Part shown: piece after piece, positions 49,293 to 58,686 of the stretch
How positions within the stretch are numbered: position 1 is the stretch's first letter
Layout: the number at the start of each line of letters is the position of its first letter
Assembly (NCBI GenBank): GCA_963377175.1
Contig: CAUJNA010001226.1
Coordinates: 1 to 64,000, forward strand
DNA length: 64,000 bases
Source of the DNA: Effrenium voratum
Taxonomy: Eukaryota > Sar > Dinophyceae > Suessiales > Symbiodiniaceae
Direction of reading: 5' to 3'
Notes under the pieces: generated by a model
Seen by the model: the letters and a program-made list of their open reading frames with translations, nothing else
Told to the model about the DNA's origin: nothing
Database searches by the model: none
Made by a program: the position numbers and the translations under genes

Positions 49293-52200
49293 TCAATATG
49301 TTATTTTATCACTGAAGCATCTATTACAAGAAGCACAGAAGGCAATGACATTATCCTTTGTATGGGGAAGATCATTACATAACCTTTGACAAGTCAGATT
49401 AGAATTTATATTGCCAGAATCCATTGACAACACGAAACCACAGCCACAGTTGGCACACTTACCATTGACGTTGTCCTTCAACCATTCGGCATCTACATAA
49501 TTTTCTTTTGGAATACAAAAGCCATTTTTACGATCCTGTTCCTTGTATGCTAACACCTTTCTATCAAAATAATTCATAATGCATTTTGCGTTAAACTCTT
49601 CATTTAAATCACTACTGTATTTGTAAAATTTTACTCTGTTTAAATCCCTTGCCCGAGTGATTCCCGTCCAAAGCCACTCGCGAGTTATCAGATGATGGTT
49701 CCAATCAAAAATGGTGACATCGTCATCAATGGAACACCCCTGAACAGAATGACAAGTATAACAGAAGGCAAAGATAAAATGACTTCTCAAGATACCAATA
49801 TGTAATGTAATCTCTTCTCGTGTTTTGATATTAGCAATGGTAATCCAAGGATCGGAAATATTAATTATCTCATACCTAAAATTCACATTTAACTTATAGG
49901 TTTTTGTCTTCCTATACTCTCTGCATATCATGATCTCGCCGACTTCAAACTCATTTTGTTTGCCCTGTCGTTTCCTGATCTGCCTTGAAACCTCTCTACA
50001 AGTGTTATTTAAATATGCGACATTGCTTTCTGTTCCTGCGATGTCATCAGTATATTTAAAATACTTATTGATGACATCATGTAGAGACAACTCATGCTCA
50101 AAGATGTCGGCATAAATACTTTTAAGTTTATCCTTGTCCTCCTGAGTCTTCAATCGCTTGCACTCTTCCAAAAACAAATGATGGGGAAAAATGCTATCAA
50201 TACATTCATTCATATAAATCTCGTGTTTCTTAGTGTTAGTCAGTGCTTTTATGGGGCTCAATTGCTTGGCGTCGCCAGTAGCTAATATGATTTTATTAGC
50301 CCTATGTTGCTCTACAAAGCCCTTGATTTTTGCCAATACAAAGGTATTATTAAAACAAATCTCGTCAAACACAATGACATCAAACATCGAATGATCGTAT
50401 TTATCTAGCTTCTCGTCATTGACTGCTATACTGAAGAATTTATTTACAGTGATGCTTTCCACTTCGCACTCCAAACCCAGATTATTGGTAGGAACCACGA
50501 ACAACACTTTATAACCCTTGAGTCTCTCCATGTTCTTGCAGATGGTGGACTTCCCCGCTCCTGCGAATTTGGCCTTGATCATCAAGCACCTATATTTCTC
50601 AACAAGTTCAACCAATTCATTTTCATCATACTCATTAATGATGTTAACTCTCTTACTTTTGACAATCGGGATATCAACATATTCACACTTCTTCTGTTCA
50701 TACAACTGCTTTCCTGTATGATGGATCTCATCGTGAGTCTTGGCTAATTTCCACCCACCGATCCCATCGTGAAAATCTAGCAACTGCTGAGTCTTTCTCA
50801 AACCAAACTTATTAAAACCCGAACAGTCCACGACAAAAGCGTCGCATTTGACACTCAATACCTTAACATTGTTCTCTGTCAATTTTTGATATGCGCATTG
50901 CATTTTGAAATTATGATACTGCAATAGCATTTCTTTAATAAAACGAAACCCATTGGACAACTCGCACCTATCAACCACATTCAGAATATAATATAAATTG
51001 TCGTTTTGTTCAGATACTTCTCTATCACGGCACCACATGCCATTATCATCATATTCCTCAACCCACTTGGCAGTATTCCTGCTCATCATGTTTAACTTCC
51101 CCCCTGCATCTGCTTGAAGGCTGATCGCCTCATTGAGATCATTAAAAACGAATGATCTCTGACTACTGTTCTTACTTTTTTCCAACAAGCCAAAAATCGA
51201 GTTGGCTATTATTTTTTTAATTGCCTTGTCTTCTTCAATATTTTCGCTTATTCGCTTTCCCCAGAGTTCCTCAACCAACATTTTATTATCTACCTTGTGG
51301 ATGAAATGTGGCTGTTTGTAGTGAGTAATGGACAACTCGCCAGATGCAACAAGTGGCATAAAATGCTTAAGAAACATACCATAAACTATATTAGTATCAT
51401 TATTAAAAAACAGATTGCGATGTGTCAGTTCTGCTTTTACCAAATATATATTTACATCCTTGATCTTACATTTACTATTATAAGCTTTCCAATTATCAAA
51501 CTGATTAAAAACTCCAATTCTGGTAATCGTATTAAATGCATCTGTAAACGCTTTGTTCATGTCGATCTCCTGTTTTGGAACATCCAATTTATCCAAGCCC
51601 TTGAATAACTCGCCTTGTGGGACGATGGTTCTATAATTATTTAAAACTTGTATATCGGTAGGACTATAATAAGACTTGTGATTTGGATTGAATAATTTCT
51701 TTTTGAATGTAAACATCGCTTCAGTCATATTGTTGTAAACCGTTTCTCTGTCTACCGTGATGTCACTATTGATCTGGTCGTCTATCAGACACTGTGACCT
51801 AATATTTAGATATACATTATTGAAGTCCGCCCTCAATTCTGAAATAGTCCCTGCTTTGTGAACAATCTTGCATTCATACCCGATATTTTTGAAATCGCAA
51901 AATAATTTATTTAGATCATTCTCTCTATGAACTAAATCTAAAAAGTTCTTTTCCTGTTTGTCGGTTCTGTTCGCAATTGTTGCCTTAACCATTTCAAAAA
52001 TGTCATCAATAGTAGAAAACATTTTGCAAATCGATGGCTTCTCTCTATCACTTATATGATAGTCGGGCCGTGCCTTTACTACAAATGCATCATCAGTATT
52101 TTGTTTTTGTTCCAATCTTTTAATATTATTATTCAGTGTGTAGATATGATTATTTTTGACCATTGCATAAAAGGCTCTGATGTTGCGGTCAAACATCTCT

Positions 52201-53300
52201 GGTGAATAAGAATAAATGATTTTGCCCAGTTGGTCTATTATTCTCACACGCATTCTGTATTTTATAAATACCGGGATCATGTCATCAATTGACGCCCCCG
52301 ACTCTGTGAATTCCTGTTCTGTTTTATTTATTAGTTTTAGTATCATCCCTCGCGACATTGGTTCTTTCTTCTTGTTGTTCATTAGGGTATCTTTATAATA
52401 ATCAGTGAGTGTATTCAACCAACATTGATTGTCTACATAATTACCTTTCTGGATTGCTTCCATAAATGTTTCTTTCGATGTATCCAATTCGGTATACATG
52501 TAAGTATTATACATACTGATGTTTTCCGACCTTCTCAGGTTGGCTTGTCGTGGATTACTAGGCTGTCCACCTTCCACCTTTCTGGCCCTCAAGATCTTCA
52601 AGGCGCCAATATACCCCGTCTCTACGTTGTAAGCCACAGCGTTAGTCTTCTTGGTTAACCTCTTCTTCTTGTTGATCTCGATTGTTTTTTTCTGATCAAC
52701 GCCAACATACCCACCCATAATATTTAGCATTGTTTCAAATTCTGGATCTTGGGCAAGTGTTACAATGAACTTTCTGAATAGATCATAATCCTTGGTTTTT
52801 ACAATTCGTTTGCCTACATACTCGTCTATATTTGTGCTGGCGTTAACGGTGTATGTTCTCTCCTTACCGTCCTTTGTTATGGGGTAATATTTGAGTTCTC
52901 CGTATTCTGTTTTGTATGTGAAAGCCGGCTTTTTGTTGTCACCTTCCCTAACACCTTCGCGGTAAAGCATGACGTCTAATGTCCATGACTCATCGTTCGC
53001 CTTAGACTGCTTTACAATGTTAGTTACAGTGCTTCGTTTCATCCTAACATTCAACGGTAGATTTATACGGTTGTTTTGGATCACATCGTCGTATTTTTTG
53101 TCCCATTTCTTTTTTTCCTTTGGGGTGGTTGCATTGATAAACCCGTCAATAATAGTTGATGCGGTGCTAAACTGTGCAATTTTTCGCTGTTCATATAGAT
53201 CTCTCAATTCGGTGGCTTTTTCCCTGGTATCGCCTGCTAACCTATCAATTCTTGAATTTAATGACCTGATGTTATTTCTTATAGTTTTTGACAATGACAT
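49293..53300 (-). CDS. Family B DNA polymerase - SF1 helicase - HNH/zinc fusion
   Basis: This is an intact 1335-residue protein. Residues 1-280 are basic and unassigned. At about 290-400 lies a QCWLNTLTDYY...NNHIYTLN module. Polymerase motifs follow: A QEIDMNKAFTDAF (near 578), B KKIIANSIFGLLEKS (near 698), C VLSVKCDAFVVDCSG (near 819, with a single Asp where DTD is usual). A superfamily 1 helicase follows: Walker A FAGAGKSTIC (near 915), Walker B VIVFDEICFNN (near 975), ATGDAKQLSPI, and a late CHSVQG...GITRAR region. The last 60 residues have CANCGCGF...CQRLCND...CASCNRC, like HNH/endonuclease VII zinc sites. I did not recognise exonuclease motifs. It would replicate the viral genome with its own helicase in cis. 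Confidence 0.8.
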   Translation of the reverse strand: MSLSKTIRNNIRSLNSRIDRLAGDTREKATELRDLYEQRKIAQFSTASTIIDGFINATTPKEKKKWDKKYDDVIQNNRINLPLNVRMKRSTVTNIVKQSKANDESWTLDVMLYREGVREGDNKKPAFTYKTEYGELKYYPITKDGKERTYTVNASTNIDEYVGKRIVKTKDYDLFRKFIVTLAQDPEFETMLNIMGGYVGVDQKKTIEINKKKRLTKKTNAVAYNVETGYIGALKILRARKVEGGQPSNPRQANLRRSENISMYNTYMYTELDTSKETFMEAIQKGNYVDNQCWLNTLTDYYKDTLMNNKKKEPMSRGMILKLINKTEQEFTESGASIDDMIPVFIKYRMRVRIIDQLGKIIYSYSPEMFDRNIRAFYAMVKNNHIYTLNNNIKRLEQKQNTDDAFVVKARPDYHISDREKPSICKMFSTIDDIFEMVKATIANRTDKQEKNFLDLVHRENDLNKLFCDFKNIGYECKIVHKAGTISELRADFNNVYLNIRSQCLIDDQINSDITVDRETVYNNMTEAMFTFKKKLFNPNHKSYYSPTDIQVLNNYRTIVPQGELFKGLDKLDVPKQEIDMNKAFTDAFNTITRIGVFNQFDNWKAYNSKCKIKDVNIYLVKAELTHRNLFFNNDTNIVYGMFLKHFMPLVASGELSITHYKQPHFIHKVDNKMLVEELWGKRISENIEEDKAIKKIIANSIFGLLEKSKNSSQRSFVFNDLNEAISLQADAGGKLNMMSRNTAKWVEEYDDNGMWCRDREVSEQNDNLYYILNVVDRCELSNGFRFIKEMLLQYHNFKMQCAYQKLTENNVKVLSVKCDAFVVDCSGFNKFGLRKTQQLLDFHDGIGGWKLAKTHDEIHHTGKQLYEQKKCEYVDIPIVKSKRVNIINEYDENELVELVEKYRCLMIKAKFAGAGKSTICKNMERLKGYKVLFVVPTNNLGLECEVESITVNKFFSIAVNDEKLDKYDHSMFDVIVFDEICFNNTFVLAKIKGFVEQHRANKIILATGDAKQLSPIKALTNTKKHEIYMNECIDSIFPHHLFLEECKRLKTQEDKDKLKSIYADIFEHELSLHDVINKYFKYTDDIAGTESNVAYLNNTCREVSRQIRKRQGKQNEFEVGEIMICREYRKTKTYKLNVNFRYEIINISDPWITIANIKTREEITLHIGILRSHFIFAFCYTCHSVQGCSIDDDVTIFDWNHHLITREWLWTGITRARDLNRVKFYKYSSDLNEEFNAKCIMNYFDRKVLAYKEQDRKNGFCIPKENYVDAEWLKDNVNGKCANCGCGFVLSMDSGNINSNLTCQRLCNDLPHTKDNVIAFCASCNRCFSDKITY

Positions 53301-53424
53301 AATATATTTTAGATATTAATTATTAATATTATTTTTTCTTTAGGTGTAATTTAGGGAAGAATTCATATTTAAATTAATTTCCTATAAAATGTCTTAAAGA
53401 AATGTTACATATAATATTATAGTA

Positions 53425-53712
53425 ATGATCACAGACAAACACCCCGACGACTTGACACTGGAAGAAATAAAAACAATGCTGGCGTATTACAACCGACTCT
53501 ATTATTATAAAGTCAGAGACGATGAAGCATACAAGGCCAAAAAAAGGCAAAATGCTTTAAACACCGCGCATAGAAAAAGATTAGATAAAATGATTAAAGA
53601 GAGTGGCATTGAAATGGCACCCGAAGAACAAAAACCAAAACAAAAAACTGGCTTCCCGAGAAAATACAAATTTGAAGATTACGGGCTGAAAATGCCGAGT
53701 GGTGTAGAATAA
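53425..53712 (+). CDS. Small basic helical protein
   Basis: This protein of 95 residues includes LTLEEIKTMLAYYNRLYYYK and AYKAKKRQNALNTAHRKRLD, highly charged and helical with a basic tail. Similar small Lys/Arg/Tyr-rich ORFs are common in algal viruses, perhaps as DNA-binding proteins, but no family is named here. It stands alone on the plus strand between two minus-strand genes, divergent from the polymerase (gap 53301-53424, AT-rich). Confidence 0.5.
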   Translation: MITDKHPDDLTLEEIKTMLAYYNRLYYYKVRDDEAYKAKKRQNALNTAHRKRLDKMIKESGIEMAPEEQKPKQKTGFPRKYKFEDYGLKMPSGVE

Positions 53713-53805
53713 TTGGTTTATTTAATCATTGTTTATGATTAAATTAATCATTTTTTTAATAATTTTAATTCTAAATCGTTTCTCCATGTCTTGGATCATA
53801 TTATA

Positions 53806-55932
53806 TTATTTTGACTTGTCTTTTTTCTTTTTCTTTTTAAAAACTTCATTTTCCAAATACTCTACACGATCGATTAGTTTTGATAAAGCATCCCAACTAA
53901 TACAAGCCATACGATCATAACACATCGTTAAGTATTCTCCCGAATCATTTACAATATTATATTTCGGATTTGTGTATTGTTGAACATCTTGAGCAATCCA
54001 TCCTAATTCAGTTTTTCTGGTTTTTTGATTCTTAACAAATGTTTTAATCTTAATGTTTTTTACCATATTTACAGTATCATCTTCTACATCTTCTATATTA
54101 TCTTTCAGTCTCTTATCGCTACTTAAATTAAATCCGTTAAATGATGAAAATTGAGTATCATCCAATTGTAAATATTTAGTGCCATCAATATAACTATCAA
54201 TAGTTGTTGATGCTTCTAATCTTAAAACAGCATCACTATTTAAATGTCTCAAATTGATTTTATGAGCAATTCCAAAAGTCATATCGCCGTCAATAGTCCA
54301 ATCGCCTCGCAATTCGCTATTGCTTCCACTATTCAAAATAATTTTATTATCAGCATATGTTGCAGATAATCCAACAACCAAATTAATAGAGTTTGAAGTG
54401 TTGCTATTCCTAATTATTAAATCATTTGTATCGACATACATTTCAGCATTATCAATTATTAGTTTTGATGTGTTGCCAAATTGAACATTGCCACTCGGTG
54501 AATTTTGTAATAATAAAGTATTTCCTGATACAGACTGAACTTGATTGACTTCAATCTTTTTACCAGAAACCATTGTTAAATCGCCATTTGTATATACATC
54601 ACCTAATACATCAACTGGTTTATTGAATATGGTTTTTGATACAGCACCGTCGCACATAAAATATTGATTAGAAGAATTAGTAATATCGCCAACACTAACA
54701 GCAACAAAATTATTATGCGCCATATATAAACCTTCTGTAGCATCTGGTGTATATCTTCGTATTGAACCATTATTATTAAAATTTAAATATGAACCATTGT
54801 TAAGACTTATTGCACTGTCTGTTCCTATAAACTGGACAGCGCTTGTAAATCGAGCTTGCCCAGCACAATTTAAAACATAATTAACAACGCCAACTGCCCC
54901 TAAACCGAATCGATCTTTTATCCATACACGACCAACATTAGCATCTCCGATTTGCGTTTCCCAAACGCCTCCTGAGCTTGACATCCACATTCTACCATCT
55001 CTATTAATATTAAATTCACGATTAAACATTTGAAAAGTCATTTGTAGTCCTAAATTTGGTGAAGGGGTACAGCTAAACTTATTACATATTATAGAACCAG
55101 TAGTAAGCATGTTTAAATCACTGTGTAAAGTTGCATTATCGCTAAAATTAATAGCACCTGCTACTGATTGAGCGTTAGTATCTATTTTATCTAACTTTTG
55201 TAAATCTGCTGATATTAAACTATTTATTGTGTTTGAATTTTGAGTTATTAATACATCTTGTATATTATTATCTGATATAATTGAAGCAAATGTATTACTG
55301 TAAGCAGTGTTAGTATTGAATAAATTAGTATCGTTTGTATATAATGTTGATACATCTGCTTGAATAGTTGTTTTTTCAGCTGTAGTCCAAGAAGCGCCCG
55401 CTCCTGCTTGTAAATCTGCTATATCTGTAAGAATGGTTGTTATTGTGTTTCCGTGTCCTGTTATGTTATTAATGTTTGTGTCAATTAATGATATATGCGA
55501 TGTTATTGTAGCATTTAAATTACTGATTAAATGTGTATTCGAACTAATGTTATTAAAATTAGAATCAAGTTTAATTGTATTTGCTGATATAGTCGGTAGT
55601 ATTGAAGTTATGGTTAATCCGTGTGCTGTTATATTATTAAAGTTGCTTGTAATTGTTGCGTTTTGATTTACTTGTTCATTAAACATAGTTGTTGATGTTG
55701 CGTTTAATTCAGTAATATCTAAAATATTGGCATCTATCTTATTTTTCTGTGCTAAAATAAGAGCATCAACTTCTTCAATTGTATAACCTCCACCTAATGA
55801 TCCTGCTGTGTCTGCTAATTCTTGTTTTGTAGCATAAACACTGCTTAATGTTGATGGTTCTGTTGAATTTATTAATACTAATTCACTTGCTACAATTCTA
55901 CTTGAGCCGTCCAATGATAATGTTGAAAACAT
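53806..55932 (-). CDS. Fiber/spike protein with S74 intramolecular chaperone
   Basis: This is an intact 708-residue protein. The N-terminus (MFSTLSLDGSSRIVASELVL) is followed by YTIEEVDALIL and long helical repeats rich in N-I/L-T (residues about 50-280). A beta-rich middle follows. At about 600-700 lies a peptidase S74/ICA domain with SSDKRLKDNIEDVED, the Ser-Asp catalytic pair context, and ELGWIAQDVQQY. The protein ends in a Lys tail. S74 domains trimerise phage and viral fibers and then cleave themselves off. It is probably the receptor-binding fiber at the vertices. It is related by its VDAL repeats to the block A fiber at 18040, which lacks the S74 end. Confidence 0.8.
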   Translation of the reverse strand: MFSTLSLDGSSRIVASELVLINSTEPSTLSSVYATKQELADTAGSLGGGYTIEEVDALILAQKNKIDANILDITELNATSTTMFNEQVNQNATITSNFNNITAHGLTITSILPTISANTIKLDSNFNNISSNTHLISNLNATITSHISLIDTNINNITGHGNTITTILTDIADLQAGAGASWTTAEKTTIQADVSTLYTNDTNLFNTNTAYSNTFASIISDNNIQDVLITQNSNTINSLISADLQKLDKIDTNAQSVAGAINFSDNATLHSDLNMLTTGSIICNKFSCTPSPNLGLQMTFQMFNREFNINRDGRMWMSSSGGVWETQIGDANVGRVWIKDRFGLGAVGVVNYVLNCAGQARFTSAVQFIGTDSAISLNNGSYLNFNNNGSIRRYTPDATEGLYMAHNNFVAVSVGDITNSSNQYFMCDGAVSKTIFNKPVDVLGDVYTNGDLTMVSGKKIEVNQVQSVSGNTLLLQNSPSGNVQFGNTSKLIIDNAEMYVDTNDLIIRNSNTSNSINLVVGLSATYADNKIILNSGSNSELRGDWTIDGDMTFGIAHKINLRHLNSDAVLRLEASTTIDSYIDGTKYLQLDDTQFSSFNGFNLSSDKRLKDNIEDVEDDTVNMVKNIKIKTFVKNQKTRKTELGWIAQDVQQYTNPKYNIVNDSGEYLTMCYDRMACISWDALSKLIDRVEYLENEVFKKKKKKDKSK

Positions 55933-55967
55933 AATTATTATATAGTAGGTTATATAATAATTATATT

Positions 55968-56522
55968 TTATCTTTTCTTTCCTCTTGAACCAAATATATT
56001 CTTATTTAATGCATTATATTTTTCTTGCTTCTGTCTTAAATATTCATTTTGCAATAATTGGTAATGTTGCGCTATATTTTGTAGCGGGTTTGGAGGCGGT
56101 TGTGGTTGCATTCTTCTTGGGGGTGGTGTGTTCGCTATTATATTATTTTGTTGCGGTTGTGGTTGTTGATTTTCTTCGTTGTACGCTACTTCATGATCTA
56201 TCCTTTGAGGTTTTGCTATCGGAACTGCTTTTGGTTTAGGTTTTATAGGCTTAGTTTCTAATGGTCCTTGGCAATTGCGTTCATGACTGTATCTGTAAGA
56301 TTTTAATGTTAAAGTTTTGGCACATTTTGGACAGGTTATTTTCTTTTCATTACGCGCTTGAGTTTTTGAGTTGTTTTTAAGAGGTTCTACAGGTTTTATT
56401 TCTTGTGTTGGTTCTATTGTTGGTTCTGCCTTTGGTGCTTCTTCTTCTTCAATTGGTGGTAATTCATTTACTGGTGCGTCTGCTTCAATTGTATTAGTAA
56501 TTTCAGGTTCGACTTCTGACAT
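55968..56522 (-). CDS. Pro-rich protein with zinc finger
   Basis: This protein has 184 residues. It has an acidic, Pro/Glu-rich N-terminus (EEEEAPKAEP), one zinc finger KITCPKCAKTLTLKSYRYSH then C, a Pro/Lys segment, a Gln/Pro-rich segment (QQPQPQQNN, PPPRRMQPQPPP) and a basic end (GSRGKKR). The finger could bind nucleic acid. The low-complexity parts suggest a virion-internal protein. It sits between fiber and penton genes. It may be the positional counterpart of 33180 in block A. Confidence 0.6.
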   Translation of the reverse strand: MSEVEPEITNTIEADAPVNELPPIEEEEAPKAEPTIEPTQEIKPVEPLKNNSKTQARNEKKITCPKCAKTLTLKSYRYSHERNCQGPLETKPIKPKPKAVPIAKPQRIDHEVAYNEENQQPQPQQNNIIANTPPPRRMQPQPPPNPLQNIAQHYQLLQNEYLRQKQEKYNALNKNIFGSRGKKR

Positions 56523-56678
56523 ATATAATATATTATATATTTTGTCTATATGTTTTATATATTTTGTCTATATGGACAAATTGAGAAATATTAATAATTT
56601 AATATTATTAATTTGATATGTTTAATATTATTAATTTGATATTTTTAATATTATTAATATTAATTTTTAGGGGTTTAT
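56523..56678. repeat. AT-only intergenic repeats
   Basis: TATATTTTGTCTATATG occurs twice. Then TTAATATTATTAATTTGATA occurs two to three times and can form A/T hairpins. It could serve as the promoter of the Pro-rich gene and a terminator for the penton gene. Confidence 0.45.
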
Positions 56679-57533
56679 TTAGTTATCTAATTGAAAGAGA
56701 ATGCTAAAAGAAATGGGAACGCCGTGAAAATCAATTAATTCGTTTCTTGAAGTTGTTATTCTAAAGTGTAGTCTCTTAATATTTTTACCGCCTACATCAA
56801 TAAAATCTGCATATATGGGCGCTGTAAAATCTGTTATAACTCCGCCAAGTTGTTGATTAATTTGAACTTTTTTAATTACTGAACTGCTGAAATTATTAGG
56901 CGCTGAATATTTATAATCGCTTAATTGAGGACAATTTATGTATATATTCTGAAAGGGAACTAAATTAAAGTATCCACTTAACCAAGATGACGCAGGATCA
57001 TAGGCAATATAATTACTTAATAAATAATTAATAGATTTTGGTCTTAAATTGTCATATTCAAACTGTCCTCTGTTCCATTCGCCATTTACATAAGTTTCTA
57101 ATTCTTCATCTGTAGGTATTTTGATTTTGTAAGTTAGAGGGTCATTTAATTTAAGTTCCATTTTGCGTTCGCTTTGTCCATATACTGTTAAGAATAAGTC
57201 AGGCACAATATCATTAAATGCCGTGTTTAATTCCGTTTGTATTTTGTATGATAATTGATTAGCATAATAAATTTCACCGGATACATCAACGGCAGTGCTT
57301 CTCAATAAGACATTGGAACTATTATACAACATAATATAGAAGCGTTCGTAAAACCCTTTCTCTGTTGTATAAAACGGAGTGCTGAATGAACACTCTGTCA
57401 CGAACATTTTTGTTCTTGGTGGAATTTCAAAGTTTTGGTCAAGTTCTATAATAAAATCGCTGGTAGAATTACTTTCTTGCAATCTGTAGGCACTATCAAC
57501 ATAGATTTTTTTATATGTTAATCTGTCACTCAT
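56679..57533 (-). CDS. Minor capsid (penton-type) protein, block B
   Basis: This intact protein of about 284 residues starts at ATG 57533 (MSDRLTYKKIYVDSAYR). An upstream in-frame ATG at 57548 is less likely. It has SDFIIELDQNFEIPP, YINCPQLSDY, VGGKNIKRLHFRITTSRNE and the end FSILFQLDN. This is the pattern of PLV and virophage penton proteins, and it aligns with 32380-33135. It would form the pentameric vertices of the capsid together with the major capsid at 58687. Confidence 0.75.
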   Translation of the reverse strand: MSDRLTYKKIYVDSAYRLQESNSTSDFIIELDQNFEIPPRTKMFVTECSFSTPFYTTEKGFYERFYIMLYNSSNVLLRSTAVDVSGEIYYANQLSYKIQTELNTAFNDIVPDLFLTVYGQSERKMELKLNDPLTYKIKIPTDEELETYVNGEWNRGQFEYDNLRPKSINYLLSNYIAYDPASSWLSGYFNLVPFQNIYINCPQLSDYKYSAPNNFSSSVIKKVQINQQLGGVITDFTAPIYADFIDVGGKNIKRLHFRITTSRNELIDFHGVPISFSILFQLDN

Positions 57534-57635
57534 AAATATAATATACAATAGAAATTATAATATAATTATTATTGATAATTACTTTGTAATTATAATTATT
57601 CATAGATATTTTAATAAAATATCTATGAATAATAT

Positions 57636-58417
57636 ATGATAGGAAGACAATTATTATTAGGTGCTATAGAAGGCAGGACGCCTACGCAAATGATGGCAGG
57701 CGTAGCAAGTGATAAAGCATATACTGCAGGTAAGGATTTAATAGAAGATGTATTTTTTAACCATAAAAAGAAATTGGAAGACAAAGTAGGAGGTTTCAAT
57801 AAACATTTTGATAAGCAGATAATGAAACATAAAACACGATATGCTGAAGAAATTAATGTTCAAAATAAAAATAAAATTGATGATGTTAAAGGGTTAGATG
57901 CCGCGTATTCAAATATAAATGGAATAACAAGAATAGGCAACACTTTATATATTGGTGGTACTGGTGCTAAAACGGGACTAAATCACAAAGTCAATGATGT
58001 AATTGCAGATTTGTTTTTTATTCCTACTCATAATGTTCAATTAAGCGAAAGATATAAAGACGCAATGGAAGAATTAAGGAAAAATCCAGATGTTAATAGA
58101 CTGGTCGGCCATTCCCTCGGCTCATCCGTTGTTCAAGAAATTAACAATAGACACGGAAACAAATATGCTACTACTGTTTATTCATCACCTTTTGTATCAG
58201 GAACTAACCAGCAGAAAAACCCGCGACACTACGATTTAGAAATCGTGGAGATCCTATAGCAATGTTCGATGACGCGGCAATAACTGGAGAAATAGAAAGC
58301 AATAATTTATTAGACAAACACAGTTTCAATAATTGGGAAGGAAATGGACTCACAAGTATAAATCCTACTACTGATATTTCTAATGGGTTTAATCCTAATT
58401 CAACACCAGAACAATAA
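57636..58417 (+). pseudogene. Lipase-like alpha/beta hydrolase, one frameshift
   Basis: It starts MIGRQLLLGAIEGRTP. The core has TRIGNTLYIGGTGAK, a helix, then NRLVGHSLGSSVVQEI with the GxSxG nucleophile Ser, and YSSPFVSG, as in class 3 lipases. One base is missing near 58230. The first frame ends at 58259, while the expected continuation (RFRNRGDPIAMFDDA, then a short tail to 58417) lies in the next frame and should hold the acid and perhaps His of the triad. Lipases of this kind occur in some PLVs and may help cross membranes. Confidence 0.65.
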
Positions 58418-58439
58418 AATATCAATAATATTAATAATA

Positions 58440-58661
58440 ATGTTTAGAAATAAAGACAAGCAAAACAAAATTCCATTAGAGAAGAAACTGACAAAAGAAC
58501 CGTCAAAATACGATAAACAATATAAGAATTTAGATTATGATACTATAAAAGATATAGTTGATACAAAAAACAATTATTTAATAAATACTATAAAAAATAC
58601 AACTTCAAATAATTCTACTACAATGCTTTCACATAAGAAAAATATAAAAATAAAAAAATAA
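58440..58661 (+). CDS. Small basic ORF before capsid gene
   Basis: This protein of 73 residues begins MFRNKDKQNKIPLEKKLTKE. It is Lys/Asn/Thr-rich and has a basic end. It is not recognised. The start at 58440 is preferred over 58383, which overlaps the lipase end. It is co-directional with the capsid gene 25 bases downstream. Confidence 0.45.
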   Translation: MFRNKDKQNKIPLEKKLTKEPSKYDKQYKNLDYDTIKDIVDTKNNYLINTIKNTTSNNSTTMLSHKKNIKIKK

Positions 58662-58686
58662 AATCTAAGTTTATCATATATAAGTA

